Source: Rhizophagus prolifer
Taxonomy: Eukaryota; Glomeromycota; Glomeromycetes; Glomerales; Glomeraceae
Assembly: GCA_019425655.1 (NCBI GenBank)
Contig: NQWY01024832.1
Coordinates: 1-64,000 of the forward strand
Direction: 5' to 3'
DNA length: 64,000 nucleotides
Part shown: piece by piece, positions 53,379-61,165 of the stretch
How positions within the stretch are numbered: the stretch's first letter is position 1
How the letters are laid out: each line of letters starts with the position of its first letter
Made by a program: the position numbers and the translations under genes
Notes under the pieces: generated by a model
Databases searched by the model: none
The model's input: the letters and a program-made list of their open reading frames with translations, nothing else
Told to the model about the DNA's origin: nothing

Positions 53379-54191
53379 ATGAACATTCTCAAAATACTAG
53401 ATAAGCTTTCTGATGACAAATTCTTCACAACAGAAGCTTCACGATTAAGCACTTTAAACAGTATAGCAGGTTTTGGTAAAAAAGCAGCAGTAGCGGCAGT
53501 GCCACTCGGGTTAGGAGCATTGATGATCACTCCCGTAAAAGCAGAAACAACAGATGCTGCATCTTCTTTTGCATTTAAAAGTACATTGACCGATGCATTG
53601 CAGCTGGCTTTGGTTTTAGAATACCTGGAAGATGAATATTATAGAATGGGGTTAGGTGTTAACAACCTTATTCCCACAGCGGACAGAAAAGTTTTTATGC
53701 AGATTTCAAAACATGAGACAGCGCATGTTGCTTTTCTTAAAAGTGCCTTAACATCATTGGGAGAAACGCCGAGATCAAAACCGACATTTGATTTTACAGC
53801 CAAAGGTAATTTCTCTCCGTTTACGGATTACAGCCAGTTTCTGATATTGGCTCAGGCATTCGAAGATACAGGTGTGAGAGCTTACAAAGGACAGGCAGGC
53901 AATGTGATGTCTAACAAAGATGTTTTAACAGCGGCTTTGCAGCTCCACTCCGTAGAGGCCAGGCATGCGTCTCAGGTCAGAAGAATGAGAGCTAATAAAG
54001 GCTGGATAGAATTAGCCAATGGTGGTAATATGCCTTCCGCAACCAATCCCGTCTATGCAGGTGAGGATAATACCATGCAGGCAGGTTTCAATACGGCAAC
54101 AGCTTTTGGTGCTCCGGCAGGATCCGCAGCTTATGACGAAACAATGAGCGGTTCAGATGCACAGACTATTGCATCCTTATTTATTGCGTAG
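53379..54191 (+). CDS. Ferritin-like domain protein, partner of the preceding gene
   Basis: A 270-residue relative of the preceding protein. Matching segments are ALQLALVLEYLEDEYYRMG, RKVFMQISKHETAHVAFLK and HSVEARHASQVRRMRANKG, again placing Glu and His residues as in di-iron carriers. The N-terminus (about 1-50) has a hydrophobic stretch (KKAAVAAVPLGLGALMITPVKA) that could be a weak export signal, but no RR motif. The C-terminal tail is glycine/alanine-rich. The two genes form an operon closed by a terminator. Confidence 0.87.
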   Translation: MNILKILDKLSDDKFFTTEASRLSTLNSIAGFGKKAAVAAVPLGLGALMITPVKAETTDAASSFAFKSTLTDALQLALVLEYLEDEYYRMGLGVNNLIPTADRKVFMQISKHETAHVAFLKSALTSLGETPRSKPTFDFTAKGNFSPFTDYSQFLILAQAFEDTGVRAYKGQAGNVMSNKDVLTAALQLHSVEARHASQVRRMRANKGWIELANGGNMPSATNPVYAGEDNTMQAGFNTATAFGAPAGSAAYDETMSGSDAQTIASLFIA

Positions 54192-54220
54192 ACCTTACCA
54201 TAATAGTTATTTTTTTGCTG

Positions 54221-54255
54221 ACCATTTTCCGGTTTTAAGCCGGAAAATGGTTTTT
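54221..54255 (+). terminator. Terminator after the ferritin-like pair
   Basis: ACCATTTTCCGG and CCGGAAAATGGT form a perfect 12-bp stem, followed by TTTT. Confidence 0.9.
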
Positions 54256-54351
54256 CGTTCTTAACATATCAGGGTTTAAATAATCCAACTAAAACAATTC
54301 GTAGTTATTACTGAAACTTCCCGGTTATTATTAATCCATAAAAATAGCGTG

Positions 54352-54945
54352 ATGATAGAGGAATTAACATTAAAGTCATTCGGAGCTGACATTGAAGAAT
54401 ACAATGCCGGAGATACTGTTTTTAAGGAAGGAGAAGTGCCGCAGTTTTATTACCAGATTGCTAAAGGGAATGTTAAGCTGAATAATGTCCGTCAAAATAA
54501 CAAAGAATTGATACACTGCATCCTGAATGACAAGCAAAGTATTGCAGAATTTACATTATTTATGAATAAAACTTACCCGGTAAATGCTGTGGCGATCACA
54601 GCTTGCGAGGTGTTGAAGTTGCACAAAGTAGGGTTTTTAGATCTTTTGGTCAGTTATCCCAATATATATTCCAAAATTATCTGCAATCTTTCGGATTTTG
54701 TACATTTCAGGTTGTTGATGGGTGGTGTTTTGTTTGAACAAAATCCTGCCAGTAAGTTGATTTCACTGTTGGATCATCTCAAAAGTTCGCAGGATGATCG
54801 GGATCCTTTTTCATATCAGGTTCCATTCACAAGACAGCAATTGGCCAGCTTGACCGGTCTTCGTGTCGAGACCACAATCCGAACACTCAAGATAATGGAG
54901 AAAGAAAATGTTGTGAAAATCTCAAACGGAAAAGTGTTTTACTAA
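54352..54945 (+). CDS. Crp/Fnr-family transcriptional regulator 1
   Basis: A 197-residue regulator. The cyclic-nucleotide-like effector domain (EYNAGDTVFKEGEVPQFYYQIAKGNVKL) is followed by a long helix and an HTH_Crp domain (FTRQQLASLTGLRVETTIRTLKIMEKENVV). No FNR-type cysteine cluster at the N-terminus, so oxygen sensing through Fe-S is unlikely. Position after the ferritin-like pair suggests a role in the same stress response. ATG at 54352 is preferred to the GTG at 54349. Confidence 0.9.
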   Translation: MIEELTLKSFGADIEEYNAGDTVFKEGEVPQFYYQIAKGNVKLNNVRQNNKELIHCILNDKQSIAEFTLFMNKTYPVNAVAITACEVLKLHKVGFLDLLVSYPNIYSKIICNLSDFVHFRLLMGGVLFEQNPASKLISLLDHLKSSQDDRDPFSYQVPFTRQQLASLTGLRVETTIRTLKIMEKENVVKISNGKVFY

Positions 54946-54992
54946 AGTAAAATCGACCTGTTTTTCTGATTATGATTTGAAACAATTGAAAG

Positions 54993-55184
54993 TTAATTGT
55001 CGGTTTTTTTTCTGTAACCTTTGATGAGGATATAGAGGGCAAACAAAAACGTCAAAGCATACAAAGCGGCCAGCCAGGGCTTCTCCACGGTCATAGTTTT
55101 AAAATCGATTTGCTTATATAATGCCGATCCTACAATGATGGCAATAATGCTCATAACGAACACAGGCGCTTTCCTGTTTTCCAT
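54993..55184 (-). CDS. Small two-helix membrane protein
   Basis: A 63-residue hypothetical protein with two hydrophobic helices (APVFVMSIIAIIVGSALY and WLAALYALTFLFALYILIKGY), a short polar loop and a basic tail (RKKTDN). No family recognised. The helices and clean start support a real gene, though only weakly. Confidence 0.55.
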   Translation of the reverse strand: MENRKAPVFVMSIIAIIVGSALYKQIDFKTMTVEKPWLAALYALTFLFALYILIKGYRKKTDN

Positions 55185-55251
55185 AGTTCATAGTTTTTAT
55201 GATGCTTAAAGATAAGATTTTTGAAGGAAATTTTCTGCTGTTTGGAATAAA

Positions 55252-55281
55252 AAAACCGTTCTGTATGAGCGGTTTTTTATT
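55252..55281 (-). terminator. Terminator of the SDR gene
   Basis: AAAAAACCG and CGGTTTTTT flank an 11-nt loop just after the SDR stop on the minus strand; T runs occur on both strands. Confidence 0.65.
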
Positions 55282-55316
55282 TCATATCATTTGATACACT
55301 GTTATGAGCAATATTT

Positions 55317-56078
55317 TTACCACGGAATTTCTCCCGATTCGGGATTGGTTTCTTCGCAGAAAAATTTTCCCGTTACGCCGTCATTGCCAATTAAAGCATA
55401 TTTTACAATCCGTCTTCCGGCATCTTCCACTGTGCCTGTTCCACGGTTGTTGTTAAAATCCGTCTTTGTAAAACCCGGACTTACCGCATTGATTTTGAAG
55501 TTGGTATCACGAAGTTCATACGCCAGGTTCACAGTGTACATATTGAGCGCTGCCTTAGAAGATAGATAAACTGCCCCTTTGTGGTTGTAATACTTGTAAG
55601 TCGGGTCGCTGTGCAAAGTTATGGAACCCTGACTCGAGCTTACCATCACAATTCTTGGTTCGTCCGATTGTTTCAGCAGGTCCAAAAAAGCCTGTGTCAC
55701 CCTTATCACGCCATAAACATTGATGTTGTACACTTCTTTGAAAACATCAATGCTGGTGTGTTCAGCAGTTTGTGGGATGTACTCGCCTTTTTCATCAAAC
55801 TTTGCACCCGAGATTCCCGAGTTGTTGATCAGGATATCCAAAACATCTGTTGTTTTGCCGATCTCCAGTCGGGCGTTGTTTACCGAATTGTCATCAGTGA
55901 CGTCGATCTGAATGGCTTCTACCTGGCTCAGTCCTTCTGATTTTAGTTGCTCTACGGTTTTCTGCCCGTTTTCCAGGCTTCGGCTTCCGAGATAGACGTA
56001 ATGTCCCTGTTGTAATAATTGTCTTGCTGTTTCGAAGCCGATGCTTTTGTTAGCACCTGTTATGAATACTTTTTTCAT
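55317..56078 (-). CDS. Short-chain dehydrogenase/reductase
   Basis: A 253-residue classical SDR of NADP type. The cofactor motif is TGANKSIGFETARQL, the strand-4 motif is ILINNSGISG, the catalytic serine region is VMVSSSQGS, and YLSSKAALN gives Tyr-x3-Lys. Substrate unknown; carbonyl reduction is likely. It is transcribed away from a region with two perfect palindromes, one of which also stands before the Crp/Fnr gene upstream, so control by that regulator is likely. Confidence 0.9.
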   Translation of the reverse strand: MKKVFITGANKSIGFETARQLLQQGHYVYLGSRSLENGQKTVEQLKSEGLSQVEAIQIDVTDDNSVNNARLEIGKTTDVLDILINNSGISGAKFDEKGEYIPQTAEHTSIDVFKEVYNINVYGVIRVTQAFLDLLKQSDEPRIVMVSSSQGSITLHSDPTYKYYNHKGAVYLSSKAALNMYTVNLAYELRDTNFKINAVSPGFTKTDFNNNRGTGTVEDAGRRIVKYALIGNDGVTGKFFCEETNPESGEIPW

Positions 56079-56106
56079 GTCCTGTTGATTTAGAATTTGC
56101 TGCTGC

Positions 56107-56123
56107 TAAGTTGCGGCAACTTA
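56107..56123. promoter_or_regulatory. Perfect 17-bp palindrome before the SDR gene
   Basis: TAAGTTGC, G, GCAACTTA: 8-1-8 inverted repeat, 28 nt before the SDR ATG. On the minus strand TAAGTTGC also resembles a -7 box, so binding would block the promoter. Confidence 0.6.
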
Positions 56124-56134
56124 AAACAGAATCG

Positions 56135-56150
56135 TTTACCATTTGGTAAA
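56135..56150. promoter_or_regulatory. Operator copy 1: TTTACCATTTGGTAAA
   Basis: Perfect 7-2-7 palindrome, 56 nt before the SDR start and just after the stop of the Crp/Fnr gene. An identical copy is at 56754-56769. Confidence 0.7.
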
Positions 56151-56158
56151 AAGTGATT

Positions 56159-56719
56159 TTAGCGGATGTTTTTCCGGATTCTGCTCAACGATTGTTGCGT
56201 TATACCCAGGTAGGAAGCGATGTAAGAAAGCGGAACACGGTTGGCAAGGGTGGGGAATTTTTGAAGGAAGGTCAGGTAGCGGGTCGTAGCATCATCCGAA
56301 ACTAATGAACTTCTCCGATCCAGTTTTTCAACCAATGCCTTATGGAATATCTTGTTGGTGATATCGTTCCAGCCAACGATCGTATTGGAAAGTTCGTTCC
56401 AGTCCTGCTGCGAAAATACAATCAGCTTACAGTCCGTCAAGGTCTGGATGTATTCCGTGATTGGCTCGCCTGGGCTGGGGTTGGTAAACAGATGGTGTTC
56501 ATCCACAAAATACTTGGTTATCTCCTCACCTTTGTTGTTGTAGTAATAGATGCGTAAAATACCTTCCAAGATAAAAACAAACTGGTTGAAGGTTTTTCCT
56601 GCTTCTACAAGATAGTCACCTTTAAAAAGTGTTGTTTCAACCGTTTTGCTGCGGATAAGGTCGATCTGCTGTTGGTTCAGGTTACCGAATTGTAAAATAT
56701 AGTTGGTCAGTTCTTCCAT
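56159..56719 (-). CDS. Crp/Fnr-family transcriptional regulator 2
   Basis: A 186-residue regulator from the ATG at 56719. The effector domain has TLFKGDYLVEAGKTFNQFVFILEGILRIYY, and the C-terminal HTH is PLSYIASYLGITQQSLSRIRK, the type found in many Bacteroidota Crp-like regulators. No N-terminal cysteines. A TAACTTTG -7 box ends 5 nt before the ATG and a palindromic operator covers the -33 region, so autoregulation is likely. The frame is open to 56761, but that part contains the operator. Confidence 0.9.
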   Translation of the reverse strand: MEELTNYILQFGNLNQQQIDLIRSKTVETTLFKGDYLVEAGKTFNQFVFILEGILRIYYYNNKGEEITKYFVDEHHLFTNPSPGEPITEYIQTLTDCKLIVFSQQDWNELSNTIVGWNDITNKIFHKALVEKLDRRSSLVSDDATTRYLTFLQKFPTLANRVPLSYIASYLGITQQSLSRIRKNIR

Positions 56720-56724
56720 AGCTG

Positions 56725-56732
56725 CAAAGTTA
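56725..56732 (-). promoter_or_regulatory. -7 element of Crp/Fnr regulator 2 (leaderless arrangement)
   Basis: TAACTTTG on the minus strand, then CAGCT, then ATG. Confidence 0.5.
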
Positions 56733-56753
56733 ATTAAGCCTATTGAACTGTGG

Positions 56754-56769
56754 TTTACCATTTGGTAAA
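56754..56769. promoter_or_regulatory. Operator copy 2: TTTACCATTTGGTAAA
   Basis: Identical to the palindrome at 56135-56150. Its near edge is 21 bp upstream of the -7 box of regulator 2, covering the -33 position. Confidence 0.7.
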
Positions 56770-57111
56770 AATAGTGGAGAACTTATCTGAATTATTTCCT
56801 AAAAAATTTTTGCTTTTTACAAGGTTGAAAATTCGCACTATCGGCATAAATTTAACTTTTCGAATCTTTTATAAGTCTTGTTCTCTTACTACAATGAAGC
56901 CGGCTAATCTAGTATGATTGCAAATTGTTATTCCGAACCAATGAAAAAATATGGCAAAATGACAAAGACCACCCAAAATCGGGTGGCCTTACGTTATAAC
57001 TTAAGGTCTAAAGGATTTAATTAATTAATAGGGCTTCGATAGCCTCAACCTGACACTGATACATTTCAATTAATATTGTAAAAGGTCTCAGTATGATCAT
57101 TAATAATTAAA
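56770..57111. other. Gene-poor stretch with a stem-loop
   Basis: Between regulator 2 and the end of acs. A stem-loop GACCACCC...GGGTGGCC (about 56969-56989) is present without a good T run. An ATG-started 27-codon frame at 56941-57024 covers it but looks accidental. Nothing else recognised. Confidence 0.4.
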
Positions 57112-59019
57112 TCATATTTTTTCATTCTTAATCTCATCCACAATCTCAGGATTCAGCAGTGTAGATGTGTCACCGAAGTTGGAGAAATCGCCTTCTGCAA
57201 TCTTTCTCAGGATGCGGCGCATAATCTTGCCGGATCTGGTCTTTGGTAAACCGGATACAAACTGAATCTTGTCCAGCTTGGCAATCGGCCCGATCTGTTC
57301 GGAGATCAGCTGGTTTATTTCCTTCGCAAGGTTCTCGCGGTTTCTTTCTTCTCCTGACTCTTTCAGGATTACAAAACCATAGAGTGCATTCCCTTTGATA
57401 TCGTGCGGATAACCCACGATTGCTGATTCGGCAACAGCAGGATGCTCGTTAATGCTGTCTTCAATAGGTGCTGTTCCAAGGTTATGCCCGGAAACAATCA
57501 CCACATCATCCACGCGCCCAGTGATTCTGTAATAGCCAACTTCATCTCTCAGTGCGCCGTCACCAGTGAAATATTTACCTGGAAATGCCGAGAAATAAGT
57601 TTCCTTGTAACGCTGATGGTCGCCCCAAATTGTTCTTGCAATTCCCGGCCAGGGAAAACGGATGCAAAGATTTCCTGTTACCTGGTTGCCGGAGATTTCG
57701 TTACGCTTATCATCCATCAACACCGGCTGAATTCCTGGCAAAGGCAAAGTCGCATAAGTGGGTTTGGTAGGTGTGACAAATGGGATAGGAGAGATAAGGA
57801 TTCCGCCGGTTTCGGTTTGCCACCAGGTATCAACAATCGGACATTTCTTATGACCGACATTATCATTGTACCAATGCCACGCCTCATCATTAATTGGTTC
57901 ACCAACAGAGCCGATGACTTTCAGAGAATCCAGGTTGTGTTTCTGAACCCATTCCACGCTTTCTTTTGCTAAAGAACGGATAGCAGTCGGAGCGGTATAA
58001 AACTGAGTCACTTTATGCTTCTCAATCACTTCCCAGAATCTTCCTGCATCAGGATAAGTCGGCACCCCTTCGAAAATAACGGTTGTTGCGCCATTCAGTA
58101 ACGGACCATAAAGAATATACGAGTGCCCCGTGATCCAACCAATGTCTGCTGTACACCAATAGATGTCATTTTCTTTATAATTGAACACGTTCTTGAACGT
58201 GTAAGCTGTGTAAACCATATAACCGGCGCAAGTATGAAGCATTCCTTTTGGTTTCCCTGTAGAACCGGAAGTATAAAGAATGAACAACGGGTCTTCCGCA
58301 TCCATAATCACCGTTACAAAATCCGATGATGATTTATCATAATACTCCGACATCCAGTGATCTCTGCCTTCTTTCATTTTCACATCGTTGTGCGTTCTTT
58401 TGACGACCAAAACATTTTCTACAGTTGGTGCCTTTTCTAATGCTTCATCCACAATGCTTTTCAGGTCAAGGACTTTGTTTCCTCTGTAACTTCCGTCTGA
58501 TGTGATAACCATTTTTGCACCACAGTCATTCACTCTGGAAGCTACAGCAGACGCAGAAAATCCTGCAAATATCACCGAGTGTACTGCTCCCAATTTGGCG
58601 CAAGCTAGCATCGTGACTGCCAATTCCGGGATCATGGGAAGATAGATGCAGACTCTGTCGCCTTTCTGGATGCCCATTTCTCTCAGAACATTGGCTGTTT
58701 TGTTTACTCTTTCATAAAGTTCATTGAAACTGATGTGCTGTGCCTCTTCTTTAGGATCGTTAGGTTCCCAGATAATGGCGGTTTTATCTCCGCGTACGGA
58801 AAGATGTCTGTCAAGGCAGTTTTTGGTGATATTAAGTTTTGCGTTTTTGAACCATTTGATATTGGCTTCTTCCATATTGTAATCTACAACTTTGGACCAG
58901 CGCTGATACCATACAAAATTCTCATCCGCAACCTTATCCCAAAACTTCTTAGGGTTTTTGATGGATTTTTTATATTCTTTGAAATAGTCCTGCAGATTCT
59001 GGATGTGATAATTTCTCAT
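57112..59019 (-). CDS. acs: Acetate--CoA ligase
   Basis: A 635-residue AMP-forming acetyl-CoA synthetase. The adenylate motif is YTSGSTGKPKGM, with DTWWQTETGG and the hinge region TGRVDDVVIVSGHN. The C-terminal KTRSGKIMRRIL holds the catalytic lysine that is commonly acetylated for control. It activates acetate for growth on acetate and acetyl-CoA recovery. Divergent from the arginine operon; monocistronic. Confidence 0.97.
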   Translation of the reverse strand: MRNYHIQNLQDYFKEYKKSIKNPKKFWDKVADENFVWYQRWSKVVDYNMEEANIKWFKNAKLNITKNCLDRHLSVRGDKTAIIWEPNDPKEEAQHISFNELYERVNKTANVLREMGIQKGDRVCIYLPMIPELAVTMLACAKLGAVHSVIFAGFSASAVASRVNDCGAKMVITSDGSYRGNKVLDLKSIVDEALEKAPTVENVLVVKRTHNDVKMKEGRDHWMSEYYDKSSSDFVTVIMDAEDPLFILYTSGSTGKPKGMLHTCAGYMVYTAYTFKNVFNYKENDIYWCTADIGWITGHSYILYGPLLNGATTVIFEGVPTYPDAGRFWEVIEKHKVTQFYTAPTAIRSLAKESVEWVQKHNLDSLKVIGSVGEPINDEAWHWYNDNVGHKKCPIVDTWWQTETGGILISPIPFVTPTKPTYATLPLPGIQPVLMDDKRNEISGNQVTGNLCIRFPWPGIARTIWGDHQRYKETYFSAFPGKYFTGDGALRDEVGYYRITGRVDDVVIVSGHNLGTAPIEDSINEHPAVAESAIVGYPHDIKGNALYGFVILKESGEERNRENLAKEINQLISEQIGPIAKLDKIQFVSGLPKTRSGKIMRRILRKIAEGDFSNFGDTSTLLNPEIVDEIKNEKI

Positions 59020-59169
59020 ATTATTTCCGGCTAGATTTAATTGTTTTTCTGATTGTATTAATGTTCAAGCCAATTTACATAAAATTAAGCAAATATGAAC
59101 TGGAAATCATTCATTATTGAGATAATATTATTGTTAATATAAATTTAACAGATAAAATAATCTTTATTA

Positions 59170-59202
59170 TTTGGATTATAAAGATAATTATTTCTATTTT
59201 TG
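59170..59202 (+). promoter_or_regulatory. Promoter of the arginine operon
   Basis: TTTG (59170-59173), 21 bp, TATTTTTG (59195-59202) followed by C, 21 nt before the ATG. No clear ARG-box palindrome was recognised. Confidence 0.6.
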
Positions 59203-59223
59203 CGCCTTAATTAGATAATATCA

Positions 59224-60933
59224 ATGAAATTAGAAGTTTCTTCAGAGAAACATTTGGTTTATGTGGAAGAAATCAGAAACGAAATGGAGGATTCCGCGAA
59301 AAAACGCGGAACTGGTATTGCAAAGCGTTCTTCCGACTATCTGGGCAAAAAAATCTCAGAAGGCAATTCTATTATAGCAATCGACGAAAATGGGAACTGG
59401 GCGGGCTTCTGTTATATAGAAACCTGGACTAACGGCGAATATGTTGCTAATTCCGGACTCATCGTTGCACCTCAATTCAGGAATGCCGGTCTGGCAACTC
59501 AGATTAAGGAAAGGATTTTCCAATTATCCCGTGAAAAATATCCGTATGCTAAAATTTTTGGATTAACAACTGGGTTAGCGGTGATGAAAATCAATAGCAA
59601 TTTGGGTTACAAACCCGTCATCTATTCTGAACTGACGCAGGATGAACAATTCTGGAACGGTTGCAAAAACTGCGTGAATTACGAAATTCTGATGATGAAA
59701 GAACGCAAAAACTGTCTTTGTACGGCAATGCTTTTCGTTCCCGAAAATCTGGTAGTTTTGGCATTTAGCGGAGGTTTGGACACTTCTTATTGCGCAAAAT
59801 ATCTGAGTGAAACTTTGGGTTACGAAGTTCATGCAGTTACGATTAATACAGGAGGTTTTGATAAAAATGATGAGGTTTCGCTTAAAGTAAAAGCGGAAAA
59901 ATTAGGCGTGACTTCTTACAGGTTTGTTGATGCTTCGGAAAAATATTATAATGATTGTGTCAGATACTTAATTTTTGGTAACGTTCTGAAAAACAATACT
60001 TATCCGTTGTCTGTGAGTGCGGAAAGAACGGTTCAGGCGCAGATGATTGCTGAGGTAGCTTTGGAAATTGGAGCTGATGCGATAGCGCACGGAAGTACTG
60101 GCGCAGGAAATGACCAGGTTCGTTTTGATTTGATTTTCAAAGTTATGTGTCCGAAAATCGAAATCATCACACCAATTCGTGATATGAGTTTGTCTCGTGA
60201 AGATGAGATTCAATTCCTGAAAGACCATAACTACGAAATGGATTTTGAGAAAGCGAAATATTCTATAAATAAAGGACTTTGGGGAACTTCCGTTGGCGGA
60301 AAAGAAACTTTGACTTCAAGACATCATCTTCCGGAAGAAGCGTTTCCGTCACAAATCGAAAGAACAGAACCTTCTCAACTGGAAATCGAATTCAAAAACG
60401 GAGAACTGATTTCTGTCAATGGCAAGACGTATTCACATCCGGTTTTGGCGATTCAGAAGATTGAGGAACTGGCTTCACCTTACGGAATCGGTCGCGATAT
60501 CCACGTTGGGGACACGATTGTCGGCATCAAAGGGCGTGTCGGTTTCGAGGCCGCGGCGGCTTCAATCATCATCAAAGCGCATCATTTGCTGGAGAAACAC
60601 ACCTTATCAAAATACCAGCAGACGATAAAATCGCAGTTGTCGGATTGGTACGGAAACTGGCTTCACGAAGCGCTTTTCCTTGACCCGGTGATGAGAAATA
60701 TCGAATCATTTTTGCAGGATTCTCAGAAAACAGTCAACGGAAAAGTGTTTATCACACTTCATCCGTATCGTTTTATTCTGAACGGAATCGAGTCTGAAAA
60801 TGATTTGATGTCTTCAAAATTTGGAAGTTACGGCGAAGAAAATCTCGCCTGGAGTGGTGAAGATGTGAAAGGATTTACCAAAATCCTCAGCAACTCGCTC
60901 AATATTTATCATCAGGTCAATAAACTGAACTAG
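59224..60933 (+). CDS. argG: GNAT acetyltransferase fused to argininosuccinate synthase
   Basis: 569 residues with two parts. Residues 1-175 are a GNAT acetyltransferase (VANSGLIVAPQFRNAGLATQI acetyl-CoA loop, ending NCLCTAMLFVPEN). From about 177, LVVLAFSGGLDTSYC starts a full argininosuccinate synthase, with AHGSTGAGNDQVRFD, EIITPIRDMSLSREDE and SINKGLWGTSVGG. ArgG ligates citrulline and aspartate; the GNAT may be the glutamate N-acetyltransferase of the pathway, inferred from position. In relatives the two are usually separate adjacent genes as far as I know; here they join without a stop and without the usual spacer. Confidence 0.92.
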   Translation: MKLEVSSEKHLVYVEEIRNEMEDSAKKRGTGIAKRSSDYLGKKISEGNSIIAIDENGNWAGFCYIETWTNGEYVANSGLIVAPQFRNAGLATQIKERIFQLSREKYPYAKIFGLTTGLAVMKINSNLGYKPVIYSELTQDEQFWNGCKNCVNYEILMMKERKNCLCTAMLFVPENLVVLAFSGGLDTSYCAKYLSETLGYEVHAVTINTGGFDKNDEVSLKVKAEKLGVTSYRFVDASEKYYNDCVRYLIFGNVLKNNTYPLSVSAERTVQAQMIAEVALEIGADAIAHGSTGAGNDQVRFDLIFKVMCPKIEIITPIRDMSLSREDEIQFLKDHNYEMDFEKAKYSINKGLWGTSVGGKETLTSRHHLPEEAFPSQIERTEPSQLEIEFKNGELISVNGKTYSHPVLAIQKIEELASPYGIGRDIHVGDTIVGIKGRVGFEAAAASIIIKAHHLLEKHTLSKYQQTIKSQLSDWYGNWLHEALFLDPVMRNIESFLQDSQKTVNGKVFITLHPYRFILNGIESENDLMSSKFGSYGEENLAWSGEDVKGFTKILSNSLNIYHQVNKLN

Positions 60934-60938
60934 AATTA

Positions 60939-61035
60939 TTTGGGCAGCTTAATCCGCCCTCCGTTCCCGCTTTTTTCTTTTTCTCAAAAAAAAGAAAAAG
61001 AGCTCCACTCAGGTCGGGCTGCGAGCAATTCAATG
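60939..61035 (+). repeat. Dispersed intergenic repeat A, copy 3
   Basis: Ends TTTGGGCAGCTTAATCCGCC and CCACTCAGGTCGGGCTGC then GAGCAATTCAATG. The centre holds a CTTTTTTC/GAAAAAG hairpin related to that at 33472-33501. It lies inside the arginine operon between argG and argC. Confidence 0.7.
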
Positions 61036-61090
61036 ATTGAAAATCTGTTTAATCAGAAAAATCTGCGATAAAAAATTAAAGATTCAAAAA

Positions 61091-61150
61091 ACTTGTGACT
61101 TAAAAGTAGTTTGAAAATAAAAAAATCTTCGCGCTCTTTGCGTTCAAAAA
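61091..61150 (+). repeat. Repeat B before argC
   Basis: ACTTGTGACTTAAAAGTAG, TTTGAAAATAAAAAAATC, then TTCGCGCTCTTTGCGTTC. Nearly the same 55 nt stand before argD (62101-62159), so argC is bracketed by direct repeats. Confidence 0.7.
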
Positions 61151-61165
61151 TATTAAAAAATAAAA

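Noticed and set aside
56941-57024. A 27-codon frame beginning MKKYGKMTKTTQNR
   Set aside because: It runs through a stem-loop, resembles no known small protein and lacks a clear promoter.
61111-61165. N-terminal part of the long frame 61111-62100 as a true start of argC
   Set aside because: This part translates repeat B and lacks the NADP-binding motif, which is found in the other frame from 61166.
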